Of a DNA stretch of 64,000 nucleotides, positions 42,069 through 49,766 are shown piece after piece (positions within the stretch are counted from its first letter, which is position 1; the number at the start of each line of letters is the position of its first letter). The stretch covers positions 248,001 to 312,000 of the forward strand of contig CAJTIM010000001.1 in NCBI GenBank assembly GCA_910576325.1. The letters run 5' to 3'. The DNA comes from Clostridia bacterium (lineage in GTDB: Bacteria > Bacillota > Clostridia > Lachnospirales > Lachnospiraceae). The notes below the pieces were generated by a model. It saw only the letters and a list, made by a program, of their open reading frames with translations, did no database searches and had not been told where the DNA came from. The position numbers and the translations under genes were made by a program.

Positions 42069-42097
42069 TTGACATAAAATTTCTGTAAATATATAAT
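42069..42097 (+). promoter_or_regulatory. Consensus promoter of the sucrose PTS operon
   Basis: TTGACA (42069-42074), a 17-nt spacer and TATAAT (42092-42097) are perfect matches to the vegetative consensus. The promoter lies between two LacI-type operators, so strong repression and inducibility are expected. Confidence 0.88.
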
Positions 42098-42108
42098 GAA
42101 TATCGAAA

Positions 42109-42122
42109 TGGAACCGGTTCCA
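42109..42122. promoter_or_regulatory. LacI-type operator, proximal
   Basis: TGGAACCGGTTCCA is a perfect 14-bp palindrome at about +5 to +18 from the predicted start site, where a bound repressor would block initiation. Confidence 0.85.
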
Positions 42123-42140
42123 ATACATACAGGTGTTATT

Positions 42141-42504
42141 GCGCAGCGACTTAAATAGTCCGGCTAAGAAATGCCAAGTGTTTATAAGAAATACTTTTGG
42201 CCGGCCGGTAAAGCCGCAAAGACGCACGAGAGGAACTTTCATGAGTGCCCTTTCGAATGAAAGTTTCTCTCATTACAGGTGCGTCGAAGCGACTTTACCC
42301 TTTAGTGCCATCGCGCAGCGATTTTAAATAGTCCGGCTAAGAAATGTCAAGCATTTATAAGAAATACTTTTGGCCGGCCGGTAAAGTCGCAAAGACGCAC
42401 GAGAGGAACTTTCATGAGTGCCCTTTCGAATGAAAGTTTCTCTCATTACAGGTGCGTCGAAGCGACTTTACCCTTTAGTGCCATCGCGCAGCGATTCAAA
42501 TAGG
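42141..42504 (+). repeat. Two tandem 173-bp structured elements in the sucrose PTS leader
   Basis: Copy A is 42141-42312, copy B 42313-42485, and a partial third start (GCGCAGCGATTCAAATAGG) runs to 42504. The copies differ at only about five places. Each holds a first hairpin (CCGGC...GCCGG) and a long second hairpin: 42207-42299 in A, 42380-42472 in B. The inner arms GAGAGGAACTTTCAT / ATGAAAGTTTCTCTC (15 bp) and the outer arms GGTAAAG..CGC..GACGCAC / GTGCGTC..GCG.CTTTACC pair. The third start runs into AGGAGGG of the PTS gene. Apart from the first operator, these copies account for most of the predicted 410-nt leader. Confidence 0.92.
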
Positions 42505-42515
42505 AGGGATACATA

Positions 42516-44432
42516 ATGGGTAAGAGAGAGGAATATCTGGAGATCTCGAAAGAAATCACGCAATTTGTGGGCGGAATGGAGAATATTCAGGGAACCGCAC
42601 ATTGCGCCACACGTCTGAGGATCGTACTTAAGGACGACAGTCTGGCAGATCTGAAGAAGCTGGAAAATGTGAACAAGGTAAAGGGCGCTTTTATCGCAGG
42701 AAATCAATTGCAGCTGATTTTTGGAGCCGGCCTTGTAAATGACGTTTATGCGGTATTTGCGGAATATACCCACACGGAGAACATGTCACTGGGCGATTTG
42801 AAGGAACAGAGCGCAAAAAAACAGAACCCGCTGCAGGCTGTGATCAAAGCCCTGTCCGATGTGTTTATCGGAATCATGCCCGCGATTCTGGCGGCAGCGC
42901 TTCTTATGGGACTTACCGGGGTATTGGGCAATCTGGAGGTTGTGAAAAACAATGAATCCTTATACGCCCTCAATAAGCTGACCAGTCTGGCTTCCACGGG
43001 AATCTTTGCCATTCTGCCTATGGCCGTATGCTATTCCGCCGTAAAGCGGTTCGGGGGAAATCCGGTGCTTGGCATGGTGGTGGGAGCAATTATGCTGGAC
43101 GGCTCCCTGGCAAATGCGTATTCCGTAGGATCGGGAACCGTGACGCCGGAGATTCTCCATCTTTTTGGACTGAATGTGGCTCTTGTCGGCTTCCAGGGCG
43201 GTATTATTATTGCTTTGATGATGGGCTTTGTAGTAGCGAAGCTGGATCAGTTTTTCAATAAGAGGATTCCGGATGCGGTGAAGCTTCTGGTGGCGCCTAT
43301 GCTGACCGTATTTCTCTCCACGGTTCTTCTGTTTACCTGTGTAGGGCCGGCGGGCAGGATTCTTTCCAATGGCATTACGGGAGGACTGGTATGGGCTACG
43401 GAGCATCTGGGCGTCTTTGGATATGCATTGTTCGGAGGGATTCAGCAGATTATCGTGATTACGGGTCTTCACCATATTATCGGCGCTGTGGAGGCGCAGC
43501 TGATTGCAACAACAGGCTTTAACTTTATCAATCCCCTGATGTCCGTTGCCCTTATGGGACAGGGCGGCGCGGTGCTCGGCTATCTGGCGCTGAACTGGAA
43601 GAGCGTAAAGGCCAGAGAGCTTTGTATTCCCAGTTTTTGCTCCACCTTGTTCGGAATCAGTGAGCCGGCTATCTTCGGTGTAAACCTGCGGTATCGCTAC
43701 CCGCTGATTGGAGGCTGCATCGGCGGAGCAATAGCCGGAGCTTATGTGTATTTTGCCAATTTAACGGCTCTGGGCTTCGGTACAACGGCCCTGCCGGGGA
43801 TTGCTATCGTGAACCCGGAGCATAACGGATATGTGAATTATATTGCGGCGCATGTGATAGCCCTGGCCGGCGGTTTTCTTTTTGCAGCTCTTCTTGGCAA
43901 GGTAATGGGGAAAAAGCAGACGGAGGAAGCCGGGCAGGAAACAGAAAACCTTCCGAAAGCGGAGCGGAAGAATTTTACAGGAAGCATTGAGCTGACAGCT
44001 CCGGCAGCGGGACGGGTGTGTCCGGTGACGGAATCCTCGGACCCTACCTTTTCTCAGAAGGTAATGGGAGACGGCATTGTGGTTTTTCCCGAACAGGGAG
44101 AAGTAAAGGCGCCCTGCGACGCGACGGTGGCTTTCACCTATCCCGGCGGCCACGCACTGGGACTGGAGCTGGCGGACGGATCTTCGATTCTGCTCCATTG
44201 CGGAATTGATACGGTGAACCTTCAGGGAAAGGGCTTTACCGTATTGGTGAAGGAAGGGCAGAAGGTGACAAGAGGAGAGCTTCTCCTTCGGTTTGATAAA
44301 AAATTCATCGAAGACAGCGGGTATTCCAGTGAGCTTTTGATGATAGTCTCCGAGGTGGCGGAAGGCCGGACGCTTAAGGTGGAGGATGAAAATACTCTGA
44401 CGGATCAGCAGACAGTGGCCGTGCTGTCATAG
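42516..44432 (+). CDS. scrA: Sucrose-type PTS transporter, EIIBCA
   Basis: This 638-residue membrane protein imports and phosphorylates sucrose. EIIB (about residues 1-90) has the phospho-Cys30 (GTAHCATRLRIVLKD). EIIC (about 105-465) has about ten helices with GITGLHH-like ITGLHHIIGAVEAQL and GISEPAIFGVNLRYR. A linker precedes EIIA (about 490-635) with the phospho-His in LLHCGIDTVNL. Order B-C-A is as in the beta-glucoside/sucrose family; sucrose is chosen because of the downstream hydrolase. ATG 42516 follows TAGGAGGG, which is part of the leader's repeat-derived sequence. Confidence 0.92.
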   Translation: MGKREEYLEISKEITQFVGGMENIQGTAHCATRLRIVLKDDSLADLKKLENVNKVKGAFIAGNQLQLIFGAGLVNDVYAVFAEYTHTENMSLGDLKEQSAKKQNPLQAVIKALSDVFIGIMPAILAAALLMGLTGVLGNLEVVKNNESLYALNKLTSLASTGIFAILPMAVCYSAVKRFGGNPVLGMVVGAIMLDGSLANAYSVGSGTVTPEILHLFGLNVALVGFQGGIIIALMMGFVVAKLDQFFNKRIPDAVKLLVAPMLTVFLSTVLLFTCVGPAGRILSNGITGGLVWATEHLGVFGYALFGGIQQIIVITGLHHIIGAVEAQLIATTGFNFINPLMSVALMGQGGAVLGYLALNWKSVKARELCIPSFCSTLFGISEPAIFGVNLRYRYPLIGGCIGGAIAGAYVYFANLTALGFGTTALPGIAIVNPEHNGYVNYIAAHVIALAGGFLFAALLGKVMGKKQTEEAGQETENLPKAERKNFTGSIELTAPAAGRVCPVTESSDPTFSQKVMGDGIVVFPEQGEVKAPCDATVAFTYPGGHALGLELADGSSILLHCGIDTVNLQGKGFTVLVKEGQKVTRGELLLRFDKKFIEDSGYSSELLMIVSEVAEGRTLKVEDENTLTDQQTVAVLS

Positions 44433-44475
44433 GGAGAACCGTAACGGCTTTTCCACCGCGGAGAATGAACAGAAA

Positions 44476-45930
44476 ATGAGAGATGGATGCAATATGGACA
44501 GAGAATGGTATGACAGAAATTATCCAAAATATGAATCTATGCGAAAATCTGCAAAAGCGGATGGAAACCGCCTTCAGTTTCACCTGATGCCGCCTGCGGG
44601 TTGGATGAACGACCCCAACGGGCTGTGTCAGTTTCAGGGAACCTGTCACATTTATTTTCAATACACCCCTTTTAAGGCAGGATGGGGCACGAAGCTCTGG
44701 GGGCATTATACTACAGAGGACTGGATTCATTTTCGGGAGGAGGAGCCGTTCCTCTTTCCGGACTGTGCATGGGATCGGGACGGGGTTTACAGCGGATCGG
44801 CTTTTGTACAAGACGGTGAGATTCATTATTTTTACACAGGAAATGTGAAGCTTACGGACCGGCCTTATGATTATGTCATGGAGGGGCGGGAGCAGAATAC
44901 CATCCATGTGAAAAGCAGGGACGGGTTCCGGCAGGAGGAGAAGCAGCTTGTGCTGAACCATGCGGATTACCCCGCCGACATGTCAAGACACGTGCGGGAC
45001 CCCAAGATTTTTTGCAGGGAGGGGACTTATTACATGCTTCTGGGAGCCAGGGACGATAAGGACAGAGGCTGTGCGCTGCTGTTTCGTTCTCCGGATCTGA
45101 ACAGGTGGAGCTATTTTGACCGCATTGTTTCGGCGGAGCGCTTGGGTTATATGTGGGAATGTCCTGATTTCTTTGAACTGGAGGGACAGGGCTTTTTACT
45201 GGCATGTCCCCAGGGAGTGCCGTCGGAGGAGTATCGTTATCAGAATGTGTATCAGTGCGGATATTTTCCGGCAGAGCTTGATTTTGAGAACCGCAATTAT
45301 CAGCTAGGGGAATTTCAGGAACTGGATCGGGGCTTTGATTTTTATGCGGCCCAGAGCTTTGAGGATGGGAAGGGCCGGCGGATTCTCCTTGGATGGATGG
45401 GAATGCCGGATGCGGACTATGACAACGATGTTACGGTCAAGCAAGGATGGATACATGCAATGGCCATGCCAAGGGAGCTGCGCGTAAGGGACGGGAGGCT
45501 GATTCAGAAGCCTCTGGAGGAGATGAAGGGCCTTCGGAAAAGCGAATGGCGCGGCAGCATCCGGGAATTTGGCATTTGGAAAACAGAGACTTGCTGCTTT
45601 GAAATGAGAGCGGACCTTGGGGAGCATGGAGCTTCTATGACGCTGCGGCTGAGAGAGGATGTATTTTTAAGCTATGAAGGGCAGATTTTAACCCTTTCAT
45701 TGGGCAAAAGCGGCTGCGGGAGAGGCAGGCGTTCCATACGTCTGGAGGAGCTTCGGAATTTTACGGTGTTTTCGGACACCTCTTCTCTTGAGATTTTTGT
45801 CAATGACGGGGAAGAGGTGATAACCGCCCGGGTTTACAGCAAAGGATGGAGCCAGAGCCTGGGGTTTGAAGGCACGGAGCCGGCAGGAACTGTGGTTTTC
45901 TACGAACTGGGCGGGTTTACGGTGGTTTGA
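44476..45930 (+). CDS. scrB: Sucrose-6-phosphate hydrolase (GH32)
   Basis: This 484-residue GH32 beta-fructosidase cleaves imported sucrose 6-phosphate to glucose 6-phosphate and fructose. The nucleophile Asp46 is in GWMNDPNGL, the transition-state stabiliser is RDPKIF, and the acid/base Glu is in WECPDFF. A five-blade propeller (to about residue 340) is followed by a beta-sandwich. It is cytoplasmic with no signal peptide. The start is uncertain between ATG 44476 and ATG 44494. No fructokinase follows; the operon ends in a hairpin at 45941. Confidence 0.94.
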   Translation: MRDGCNMDREWYDRNYPKYESMRKSAKADGNRLQFHLMPPAGWMNDPNGLCQFQGTCHIYFQYTPFKAGWGTKLWGHYTTEDWIHFREEEPFLFPDCAWDRDGVYSGSAFVQDGEIHYFYTGNVKLTDRPYDYVMEGREQNTIHVKSRDGFRQEEKQLVLNHADYPADMSRHVRDPKIFCREGTYYMLLGARDDKDRGCALLFRSPDLNRWSYFDRIVSAERLGYMWECPDFFELEGQGFLLACPQGVPSEEYRYQNVYQCGYFPAELDFENRNYQLGEFQELDRGFDFYAAQSFEDGKGRRILLGWMGMPDADYDNDVTVKQGWIHAMAMPRELRVRDGRLIQKPLEEMKGLRKSEWRGSIREFGIWKTETCCFEMRADLGEHGASMTLRLREDVFLSYEGQILTLSLGKSGCGRGRRSIRLEELRNFTVFSDTSSLEIFVNDGEEVITARVYSKGWSQSLGFEGTEPAGTVVFYELGGFTVV

Positions 45931-45940
45931 TTTACTTATA

Positions 45941-45974
45941 AACGGCGGCTTTCGATTTCTCAAAAGCCGCCGTT
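45941..45974 (+). terminator. Bidirectional hairpin after scrB
   Basis: AACGGCGGCTTT (45941-45952) is perfectly complementary to AAAGCCGCCGTT (45963-45974). No long T-run follows on either strand. The genes on the two sides are convergent. A second, weaker GC hairpin with T6 in its loop lies at about 46001-46028. Confidence 0.6.
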
Positions 45975-46037
45975 CGAGGCGTAGCAATTTTACCGCTTGT
46001 ACGACGGCTTTTTTCTTTTGCCGCCGTGCGGAAGACA

Positions 46038-46565
46038 TTAGGAATATGTATATACAGCGTGCTGACGCCTATATGTGTCGTTGTCCTTTTGGCTCAATTC
46101 TTTTTCTATCTGTGCCAATTTTTCTTTCAAATCCTCTATTTTGCTTTCATCTGTTTCCCTGTTGATTTGCTGTTCCAGCTCTTGTTTCTGCTTTTTTAGT
46201 TTTTCAATCTCACGGTCAACCTTATCGGTGTTGCAGGTGCAGCTTTGCCCATCTTTGTCAGAGCCGCTTTTTTCCGGCCCTTCTGCACTCTTATCCCGAT
46301 CAGAGGCATGGGAAGCATCTGGGGCATTCTCTGCCCGCTCCGGGGCATCGAAATAGATTTTAGGCTTGCCGTTCTCGTCTTTGCTCAGACAGTAACGCCC
46401 TGATGGTTCCGGTTTTTCCTCCGGAACATATTCATCCATCACAGGTTTTTGGCGGCGTGATTGGGTTTCGTCTTCGGGCCGCCGGACTTTTTTCGGTTCA
46501 TCCACACCAGCAATCGGCACAGACGGCTGCGCCGCCCCAGAATTTATTCCGGAAATAGACCGCAT
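46038..46565 (-). CDS. Hypothetical coiled-coil protein
   Basis: A 175-residue protein I cannot assign. The start is ATG at 46565 (MRSISGINSG), as TGGAGG lies 8 nt upstream; a TTG 15 nt earlier is inside that ribosome-binding site. Residues 1-110 are Pro/Glu/Ser-rich and probably disordered. A small CTC (two Cys) lies at about residue 110, and residues about 118-165 form a charged coiled coil with heptads (DREIEKLKKQKQELEQQIN). There are no membrane segments. It is isolated between the sucrose operon and a GNAT gene; no role is suggested. Confidence 0.7.
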   Translation of the reverse strand: MRSISGINSGAAQPSVPIAGVDEPKKVRRPEDETQSRRQKPVMDEYVPEEKPEPSGRYCLSKDENGKPKIYFDAPERAENAPDASHASDRDKSAEGPEKSGSDKDGQSCTCNTDKVDREIEKLKKQKQELEQQINRETDESKIEDLKEKLAQIEKELSQKDNDTYRRQHAVYTYS

Positions 46566-46795
46566 AATATATTCCTCCAATCCACAAGATAGGTAACTGA
46601 TATTGCTGTTATCAGTTTACCACGCAAAAAAAGAATTTCAAGACTTTTGTATTGAAATGCTCTTCGGATGTATTGAAATGTTCAGCAACACGTTCAAAAA
46701 GAACCGCCATTTAACTTTTCTCCCCCGGTGAGGCTGTCACAAAAGTAAACGTGCAAAATGCCTTGGGCTATCAGGCAAAAATATTAAGCCCTATA

Positions 46796-47320
46796 CTAAA
46801 AATTCCCGACAGCCTCTTCCCGTAACAGTGCATATATACAATAGGAATGGATCTGCCCGTTTTTATAGATACCGTTTTTCATAGTACCCTCACAGGTAAA
46901 TCCGGCTTTTTCAAGAACGCCTCTGGAGCCTGCATTGCAGGCAAAGGGTTCCGCAAAGATGCGGACAATATCAAAGGTTTCGAATGCCTCCCTGCAAAGC
47001 ATCCGCACCGCCCGGGACATAATGCCCTTCCGCCAGTATTTTTCCGAGAGCCAGTACCCCAATTCGGCTGATTTTTCATACACGTCGTTCAGCAGAAAGA
47101 TTCCGATGCTTCCCACGGCCCGGCCGTCTACCTCAATGGCCCGCGTTATCTGCCTGCTGCCTTCCTTTGAAATGCAGTCGGTGATGTAGTCAACGGCATC
47201 CTTAAGGGTATAAGGGCACGGAAATACATTCCGCAGGTTGGCCGCAATGCGGGGATTGTCCGCTTCGACTGCTATATCTTCCGCGTCTTCGATGCTCCAG
47301 GGTCTTAGTTGAAAATCCAT
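46796..47320 (-). CDS. GNAT-family N-acetyltransferase (RimJ/RimL type)
   Basis: A 174-residue acetyltransferase. The N-terminal LRPWSIEDAEDIA, the core AELGYWLSEKYWRKGIMSRAV (acetyl-CoA-binding R-x-x-G-x-A/S segment: RKGIMS) and C-terminal GSRGVLEKAGFTCEGTMKNGI correspond to Acetyltransf_3 of the RimJ/RimL group. The substrate (ribosomal protein N-terminus or small amine) is unknown. AAAAGGAG precedes the start on the - strand. The 230 nt between its 3' end and the coiled-coil gene start holds no supported gene, although GGCTGTCACAAAA at 46732-46744 resembles a common insertion-sequence end. Confidence 0.9.
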   Translation of the reverse strand: MDFQLRPWSIEDAEDIAVEADNPRIAANLRNVFPCPYTLKDAVDYITDCISKEGSRQITRAIEVDGRAVGSIGIFLLNDVYEKSAELGYWLSEKYWRKGIMSRAVRMLCREAFETFDIVRIFAEPFACNAGSRGVLEKAGFTCEGTMKNGIYKNGQIHSYCIYALLREEAVGNF

Positions 47321-47428
47321 GATGTCTGTGCTCCTTTTATTTTCGTAGATGTGTTTTCCGGATCATACATTAAAATGGATGGGTTGTCAAATTTTTCTTA
47401 TATTTTCATATATTTAAGAGAATTTTAA

Positions 47429-47457
47429 ACGACAAATCCTGTAAAATGAATTATAAT
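47429..47457 (+). promoter_or_regulatory. Promoter candidate of the 82-residue protein/ATPase pair
   Basis: ACGACA (47429-47434), a 17-nt spacer, and a perfect TATAAT (47452-47457) lie 47 nt before the start of the small gene. Confidence 0.5.
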
Positions 47458-47503
47458 AAAAAAGAAAATCACATGTATGATGGAAACGGAATAGGAGAGG
47501 GCT

Positions 47504-47752
47504 ATGGAGCAAAAAGGACATTTGGGCCGGGTGCTGGCATTGATAGAGGAACGGGGATGGAGCTATACCTACAACGAGGAGGACGGTCTTGGAAGCATTG
47601 ATTTTGATTACCGCGGCGTCCCCTATCATATCTGGGAGTTTGAGGACGGAGAACGGGGTGTGGAGACGAATCTTAGAAGCGGCGGCCGGCAGGAGGAACT
47701 ACTGGGAGATTATGAGACAGTGCTTCTGGATCTGATGAAGGAGTGGTATTAA
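47504..47752 (+). CDS. Small conserved-type hypothetical protein
   Basis: An 82-residue protein of unknown function. It shows an N-terminal helix followed by beta-rich segments (WSYTYNEEDGLGSIDFDYRG, then YHIWEFEDGERGVETNL) and a final helix ending in LMKEWY, a compact alpha/beta fold with no Cys pairs or membrane segment. GGAGAGGG precedes ATG. It is followed by the ATPase gene after 54 nt and may form an operon with it. I do not recognise a family and assign no role. Confidence 0.75.
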   Translation: MEQKGHLGRVLALIEERGWSYTYNEEDGLGSIDFDYRGVPYHIWEFEDGERGVETNLRSGGRQEELLGDYETVLLDLMKEWY

Positions 47753-47806
47753 CCCTTCTGATACGCGGATGAAAAACCAATACACAAGAATGGAGACAGG
47801 ACAGAG

Positions 47807-48562
47807 ATGAAAGGCAGTCTTTTTGTCAACGGTTTAACCATTGACTGGAATAAGGTAGATCCGGATTCTTATTTACACAGAATTACGGCTCTTTCCGGGA
47901 TGGAATCCCTAAGCTTTGAAGCCCCCGTGACTTTTTTTGTGGGAGAAAACGGAACCGGAAAATCGACCCTTCTGGAAGCCATTGCCGCAGCCTACGGGCT
48001 GAATCCCGAAGGAGGGAGCCGGGATTTCCGCTTTTCCACCAGAGAAACCCATTCCTCCCTGTATGAAGGGATGGTTTTAAAAAAGGGCTATCGAAGCCCC
48101 AGGGATAACTTTTTTCTCCGGGCGGAGAGCTTTTACAATGTAGCGACTCAGGTGGAGGAGTACCGGGGCGACGATGATCCGGCCATCTACTACCGGCGGT
48201 ACGGCGGCCGTTCCCTGCATGAGCAGTCTCATGGGGAGAGCTTTCTGGCTCTGATGCAGAATCGTTTTCAGGGACAGGGCTTCTATCTACTGGACGAGCC
48301 GGAAGCGGCCCTCTCGCCGCAGCGCCAGCTGACATTGCTGATCTGTATCCACCGCCTTGTCCGGGAAGGCAGTCAGTTTCTGATTGCGTCCCATTCTCCG
48401 ATTCTTCTGGGACTTCCCGGGGCGGAGATTTTGTCCTTTGACGAAGGAGCGGTTCACTCTGTGGAGTATACTAAGACGGAGAGCTACCAGGTGACGGAGA
48501 TGTTTCTCAATCACAGGGAATATCTTTTGAAACGGCTTCTGGAGGAAGGGGAAGTGGAATAG
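47807..48562 (+). CDS. SMC/RecF-like AAA ATPase (AAA_21/COG3910 type)
   Basis: A 251-residue single-domain ATPase with ABC-ATPase-like elements: Walker A FFVGENGTGKSTLLEAIA, signature-like SHGESFL, Walker B FYLLDEPEAALSP, and a switch SHSPILLG. Short insertions and no coiled coil or membrane part are visible. Such proteins are predicted ATPases of unknown target. It ends 88 nt before the start of the MoxR-type gene, and a truncated copy of the repeat element fills the gap. Relation to the larger operon is uncertain. Confidence 0.85.
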   Translation: MKGSLFVNGLTIDWNKVDPDSYLHRITALSGMESLSFEAPVTFFVGENGTGKSTLLEAIAAAYGLNPEGGSRDFRFSTRETHSSLYEGMVLKKGYRSPRDNFFLRAESFYNVATQVEEYRGDDDPAIYYRRYGGRSLHEQSHGESFLALMQNRFQGQGFYLLDEPEAALSPQRQLTLLICIHRLVREGSQFLIASHSPILLGLPGAEILSFDEGAVHSVEYTKTESYQVTEMFLNHREYLLKRLLEEGEVE

Positions 48563-48569
48563 TAAGAGA

Positions 48570-48638
48570 TTTCTCTCATCACAGGTGTGCCGAAGCGACT
48601 TTACCCTTTCGTGCCATCGCGCAGCGATTTAAAATAGG
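48570..48638 (+). repeat. Truncated copy of the sucrose-leader element
   Basis: This is the 3' part (about 69 nt) of the 173-bp element: TTTCTCTCATCACAGGTGTG.., ..GAAGCGACTTTACCCTTTC.. and ..GTGCCATCGCGCAGCGATTT.. match copy B with about six differences. The 5' hairpin arms are missing, so the long stem cannot form. As in the sucrose leader, it runs directly into the ATAGGAGG ribosome-binding site, here of the MoxR-type gene. Confidence 0.88.
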
Positions 48639-48650
48639 AGGTTACATAAA

Positions 48651-49766
48651 GTGGAACAAAAAACAGCAATCAAACCACCCGTAGAGGTGCGCTACCGGGA
48701 AGAACTGGAGCTTCTCTCCATCTTAGACACCGGCCGCCGCCCCTTAAACTGGAAATTGTCCCCCAAGGCCGTTCGGACCTTTATCCTGGGCAGCCGGGAG
48801 CCATTGCGCTATCAGGATCGGGAGCTTACCATCCGCAAAAAATATCTGGGAAACGATGCCTTAGTAGAACGCTGCATCATCACCCTGGCAGGCAACCGCG
48901 GCCTTATGCTGGTAGGCGAGCCGGGCACGGCAAAAACCATGCTTTCGGAGCTTTTGTCGGCCGCCATCAGCGGAAACAGCACCAACACCATCCAGGGTAC
49001 GGCCGGAACCACCGAGGACATGATCAAATACAGTTGGAACTACGCCCTTCTTCTTGCAAAGGGTCCCGTCCGGGAAGCTCTGGTTCCCTCTCCTCTCTAC
49101 GTGGGCATGGAGCAGGGAATCCTCACCCGTTTTGAGGAAATCACCCGTACCCCGGCCGAGATCCAGGACAGTCTAATCAGCGTCCTCAGCGACAAGGTGC
49201 TGAATGTGCCGGAGCTTGGAGAGGACGGACTTTTGTTTGCCCAGGCAGGCTTCAACGTCATCGGCACGGCAAATACAAGAGACAAGGGCGTCAACGAAAT
49301 GAGCAGCGCTCTCAAGCGCCGTTTTAACTTCGAAACGGTCATGCCCATCCGCGACACAGCCCTGGAAAAGCAGATTATTCTGAATGAGGTAGCCGAGCTT
49401 GCCAAAGAAAACCGCATTGAAATGGTGCCGGACGAGGATGTGGCCGATCTGCTCGCCTCCACCTACCATGAGCTTCGGGAAGGCGTCTCCTCCCTGGGGC
49501 ACCGGATAGACCGGCCCTCAGCGGTTATGAGCACGGCGGAGGCCGTATCCGTCTACTATCAGACCATGATGACAGCCTACTACTACGGCGATTCCCGCAT
49601 GGATCTGGGCTGTCTGGTGCAGAACCTGGTGGGAGCCGTACAGAAGGAAAACAAGGACGATTTGGAAAAGCTGAAAAGCTATTTCCAGACCGTAATTCGC
49701 GATAAGGGAGGAAAAGAGGGCGGCTTATGGAGCAGCTATTACGAGGCCAGGAAATACTTGCGGTAA
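48651..49766 (+). CDS. MoxR-type AAA ATPase (YehL-like)
   Basis: A 371-residue AAA+ ATPase. The start is GTG 48651 with AGGAGG 9 nt upstream. Walker A is GEPGTAKTML, Walker B is in GILTRFEEITR (a divergent L-T-R-F-E-E), sensor 1 is NVIGTANTRDKG, and the arginine-finger region is SSALKRRFNFE. Architecture fits the MoxR/YehL group, which works with VWA-domain partners; such a partner is encoded two genes downstream. The stop codon overlaps the next gene by 40 nt. In gene content the locus matches E. coli yehL-yehM-yehP-yehQ plus yehI, all without known biochemical function. Confidence 0.9.
   Translation: MEQKTAIKPPVEVRYREELELLSILDTGRRPLNWKLSPKAVRTFILGSREPLRYQDRELTIRKKYLGNDALVERCIITLAGNRGLMLVGEPGTAKTMLSELLSAAISGNSTNTIQGTAGTTEDMIKYSWNYALLLAKGPVREALVPSPLYVGMEQGILTRFEEITRTPAEIQDSLISVLSDKVLNVPELGEDGLLFAQAGFNVIGTANTRDKGVNEMSSALKRRFNFETVMPIRDTALEKQIILNEVAELAKENRIEMVPDEDVADLLASTYHELREGVSSLGHRIDRPSAVMSTAEAVSVYYQTMMTAYYYGDSRMDLGCLVQNLVGAVQKENKDDLEKLKSYFQTVIRDKGGKEGGLWSSYYEARKYLR

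Noticed and set aside
42133-42327. 64-residue reading frame in the sucrose leader
   Set aside because: It runs through the self-complementary repeat and has no ribosome-binding site or family-like composition; copy B does not preserve it.
42141-42504. c-di-GMP riboswitch or RAT/antiterminator in the sucrose leader
   Set aside because: CGCAAAG-like bits recall GEMM riboswitches, but the other conserved parts are missing. RAT sites would overlap a terminator with a T-run, which is not seen, and the repressor plus operators already explain control.
46581-46795. Complete insertion sequence between the coiled-coil and GNAT genes
   Set aside because: Only one short end-like sequence (GGCTGTCACAAAA) is seen; no transposase fragment and no second end could be identified.
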